From: a bacterium
GTDB taxonomy: Bacteria > Verrucomicrobiota > Verrucomicrobiia > Chthoniobacterales > Terrimicrobiaceae
Reading direction: 5' to 3'
DNA: 16,660 nucleotides
Assembly (NCBI GenBank): GCA_009920585.1
Contig: RFZT01000020.1
Coordinates: forward strand, 1 to 16,660
A model generated the notes under the pieces. It saw nothing but the letters and a program-made list of their open reading frames with translations, ran no database searches and had not been told where the DNA came from. Numbering within the stretch: the stretch's first letter is position 1; each line of letters starts with the position of its first letter. Positions 15,003 through 16,660 of the stretch are shown here, piece after piece. The translations under genes were made by a program, and so were the position numbers.

Positions 15003-16118
15003 ATGCCGATTTTTTCTGTTCCTGAAAGTTTGCGCACCTGGGCCGAAGTGGATCTCGGTGCCCTCCGCGCCAATCTGGACTTCGTTAGGCAACGAATCGG
15101 TCCCTCCCCCACTATTCTTGCTGTCGTCAAAGCCAATGGATATGGCCATGGCGCCCGCGAAACCGTGCAGGCACTGACCCGTGAAAAAACGATTTTTGGC
15201 GTCGCTAATTTGTATGAGGCCGCCGAGATCAAAGCCGCTTCCGAGAGAAGTGACGTGATGTTGCTCGGCCCCTGTCTACCCGCTGAACGTAATGCCGCCG
15301 TTGAAAATGACCACATTGTTACCGTCTCCAGCGCCATGGAGGCGAAAGCTTTTGCTGCATTCGGAAAAACCCGAATCAACTTTAAAATCGATACGGGAAT
15401 GGGCCGTGTTGGCTGCTGGAAAGATACTGCCATTTCCGAGTTCAAATCCATTCGAGAAATATCAGGCATCGAGATCCACAGCATCTCCACTCACCTCCCC
15501 TCTGCGGATGAAGATATCGCCTTTACGACTGACCAATTAGATGGCTTTACAAAACTAGCTCAAACGCTGCGTGAACTAGCTCCTAAGGCCAAGCTCCATA
15601 GCCTTAATAGCGCCGGCATCCTCACCCTGCCCGAATTCGCCGGCGATATCGTTCGCCCCGGTCTCATGCTTTACGGGTGCTCACCGATACCGGATTTTTC
15701 CGCCACCTTACGGCCCGCTCTCGCTTGGAAGGCCAGAATTGTTTTATTAAAAAATCTCCCCGCCGGTGCAGGAGTTAGCTATGGCCGCACCTATATCTCA
15801 TCGACCCCTATCCGCACCGCAGTCATCCCAGTCGGCTATGCAGATGGATATCCACGGCAAGCCTCAGGACAAGGATGTGGAGTTTTGATCAATGGGAAAA
15901 AGTGCAATATAATCGGCCGCATCACAATGGACCAAATCATCGTCAACATAACCGATCTACCAAATGTTCAGGTCGGCGATGTAGCCACACTCATTGGTCG
16001 TGAAGGCAACGTGTCCATTGATGCCCAAGAATTGGCCCATCGATCCGGCACTATTGCATGGGACATTCTCACTGGTATCGGGCGCCGAGTGGAGCGATTG
16101 TATTCTGAAGCTCCCTAA
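15003..16118 (+). CDS. alr: Alanine racemase
   Basis: A 371-residue PLP-dependent fold III racemase that interconverts L- and D-alanine for peptidoglycan. The PLP lysine is K43 in AVVKANGYGHGA (40-51). KIDTGMGRVG is at 128-137 (R135). RPGLMLYG is at 218-225. The second catalytic base is Y260 in GVSYGRTYIS (257-266). PVGYADGYPR is at 276-285 and IGRITMDQ at 304-311. All active-site residues are present and length is typical. The ATG at 15003 lies 13 bases after the tRNA-Ala gene, with no Shine-Dalgarno between. A transcript starting before the tRNA would be cut at its 3' end, leaving a very short leader. The gene converges on the rRNA operon terminator; I see no separate plus-strand terminator in 16119-16175. 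Confidence 0.97.
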   Translation: MPIFSVPESLRTWAEVDLGALRANLDFVRQRIGPSPTILAVVKANGYGHGARETVQALTREKTIFGVANLYEAAEIKAASERSDVMLLGPCLPAERNAAVENDHIVTVSSAMEAKAFAAFGKTRINFKIDTGMGRVGCWKDTAISEFKSIREISGIEIHSISTHLPSADEDIAFTTDQLDGFTKLAQTLRELAPKAKLHSLNSAGILTLPEFAGDIVRPGLMLYGCSPIPDFSATLRPALAWKARIVLLKNLPAGAGVSYGRTYISSTPIRTAVIPVGYADGYPRQASGQGCGVLINGKKCNIIGRITMDQIIVNITDLPNVQVGDVATLIGREGNVSIDAQELAHRSGTIAWDILTGIGRRVERLYSEAP

Positions 16119-16176
16119 AAAAGAGATTCTCCTTCATTTTTGAACTCCGAGGCAGATTCTTGTTCTTTGCCAAAAC

Positions 16177-16214
16177 AAAAAAAGGCCCGGTGCCTTGTTT
16201 CCAAGACACCGGGC
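16177..16214 (-). terminator. Intrinsic terminator of the rRNA operon
   Basis: A 13-bp stem (16202-16214 with 16185-16197) closes a GAAA tetraloop as read on the minus strand. There is a single G:U wobble and otherwise perfect, mostly G+C pairing. The stem is followed by C and seven T residues (16183-16177). It lies a few bases downstream of the 5S gene and faces the end of alr. On the plus strand the stem is not followed by T residues, so it should stop mainly rRNA transcription. Confidence 0.92.
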
Positions 16215-16218
16215 GTAA

Positions 16219-16334
16219 TACTGGCAATGACCTACTCTCGCACAACCTATAGAAGCACTACCATCGGCTCAGCAGCGTTTCACTTCCGTGTTCGGAATGG
16301 GAACGGGTGGTACCACTGCGCGGGATCACCAGAC
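16219..16334 (-). rRNA. rrf: 5S ribosomal RNA
   Basis: The minus strand shows the 5S core: CCCGTTCCCATTCCGAACAC (loop C region), GGAAGTGAAACGC, then GCCGATGGTAGTG and GCGAGAGTAGG. The ends CTGGTGA and TTGCCAG pair to form helix I. Exact termini are uncertain by a few bases. It lies downstream of the 23S gene in the usual 23S-5S order. Confidence 0.95.
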
Positions 16335-16512
16335 TTCGGGAAAGGGCATTGATTTGGTTAATAAAGCCGATATTGCCGTGTGTCTGGTGACACCTGATTT
16401 CATTGCATAGTATAATTGGTAAAAGAGCGGTGCTTTTTTTGAGCACTGATCTCTGAAACTCGCATATTAGGGGAAAATAGAATTTTCTAATAAAAGTAAA
16501 GAATAGAAGAAA
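16335..16512 (-). other. 23S-5S intergenic spacer
   Basis: About 178 bp of A+T-rich spacer without a tRNA or ORF. It contains small inverted repeats: GTGTC/GACAC around ACCA, GTGCT/AGCAC, and GAAAAT/ATTTTC. A boxA-like GCTCTTTTAC is at about 16420-16429 on the minus strand. These are plausible pre-rRNA processing or antitermination elements, not proven. Confidence 0.6.

Positions 16513-16660
<148 letters not shown>

Noticed and set aside
16119..16176. Separate terminator for alr on the plus strand
   Set aside because: No convincing stem with a T-run; the rRNA terminator stem lacks T residues on this strand.

Overview
The window reads as an ordinary, gene-dense stretch of a bacterial chromosome next to an rRNA operon. 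Protein styles suggest the Verrucomicrobiota/PVC group: a HEAT-THUMP RNA methylase-like protein, a DUF885 protein, a CBS-type family II pyrophosphatase, full-length MetH, FolE2, and a TPR protein that looks phylum-specific. Taxonomy is an inference; the 16S gene is not in view. I see no phage, transposon, CRISPR or defence genes.

Layout. From about 14.0 kb down to base 1, ten genes run on the minus strand in this transcription order: an SDR oxidoreductase resembling D-mannonate oxidoreductase; a TPR protein; a GNAT-like protein; metH; ppaC (CBS-DRTGG pyrophosphatase); plsY; gpsA; a WaaG-like GT4 glycosyltransferase; a DUF885 metallopeptidase-like protein; and the N-terminal 334 residues of a HEAT+THUMP RNA-methylase-like protein that runs off the left edge. 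Spacing from metH onward is tight: 17 bp, 62 bp, 3 bp, a 1-base overlap (TAATG), 48 bp and 21 bp. That suggests a long shared transcript. plsY and gpsA form a glycerolipid-precursor pair, and the glycosyltransferase next to them fits an envelope theme.

On the plus strand, folE2 diverges from the SDR gene. It is followed by a weak intrinsic terminator, a tRNA-Ala(CGC) gene and, 13 bases later, alr (alanine racemase). The right end is the 3' end of an rRNA operon on the minus strand: partial 23S, a spacer of about 180 bp, 5S, and a very good intrinsic terminator facing alr.

The points most worth a second look are two. One is the metH leader: the clearest Shine-Dalgarno-like sequence noticed in the intergenic regions is locked in an 8-bp stem far upstream of the start, with a five-codon ORF ending on the metH start codon. 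The other is the nearly abutting tRNA-Ala/alr pair, where alr may depend on tRNA 3' processing for its mRNA 5' end. Most genes here lack a recognisable Shine-Dalgarno sequence.
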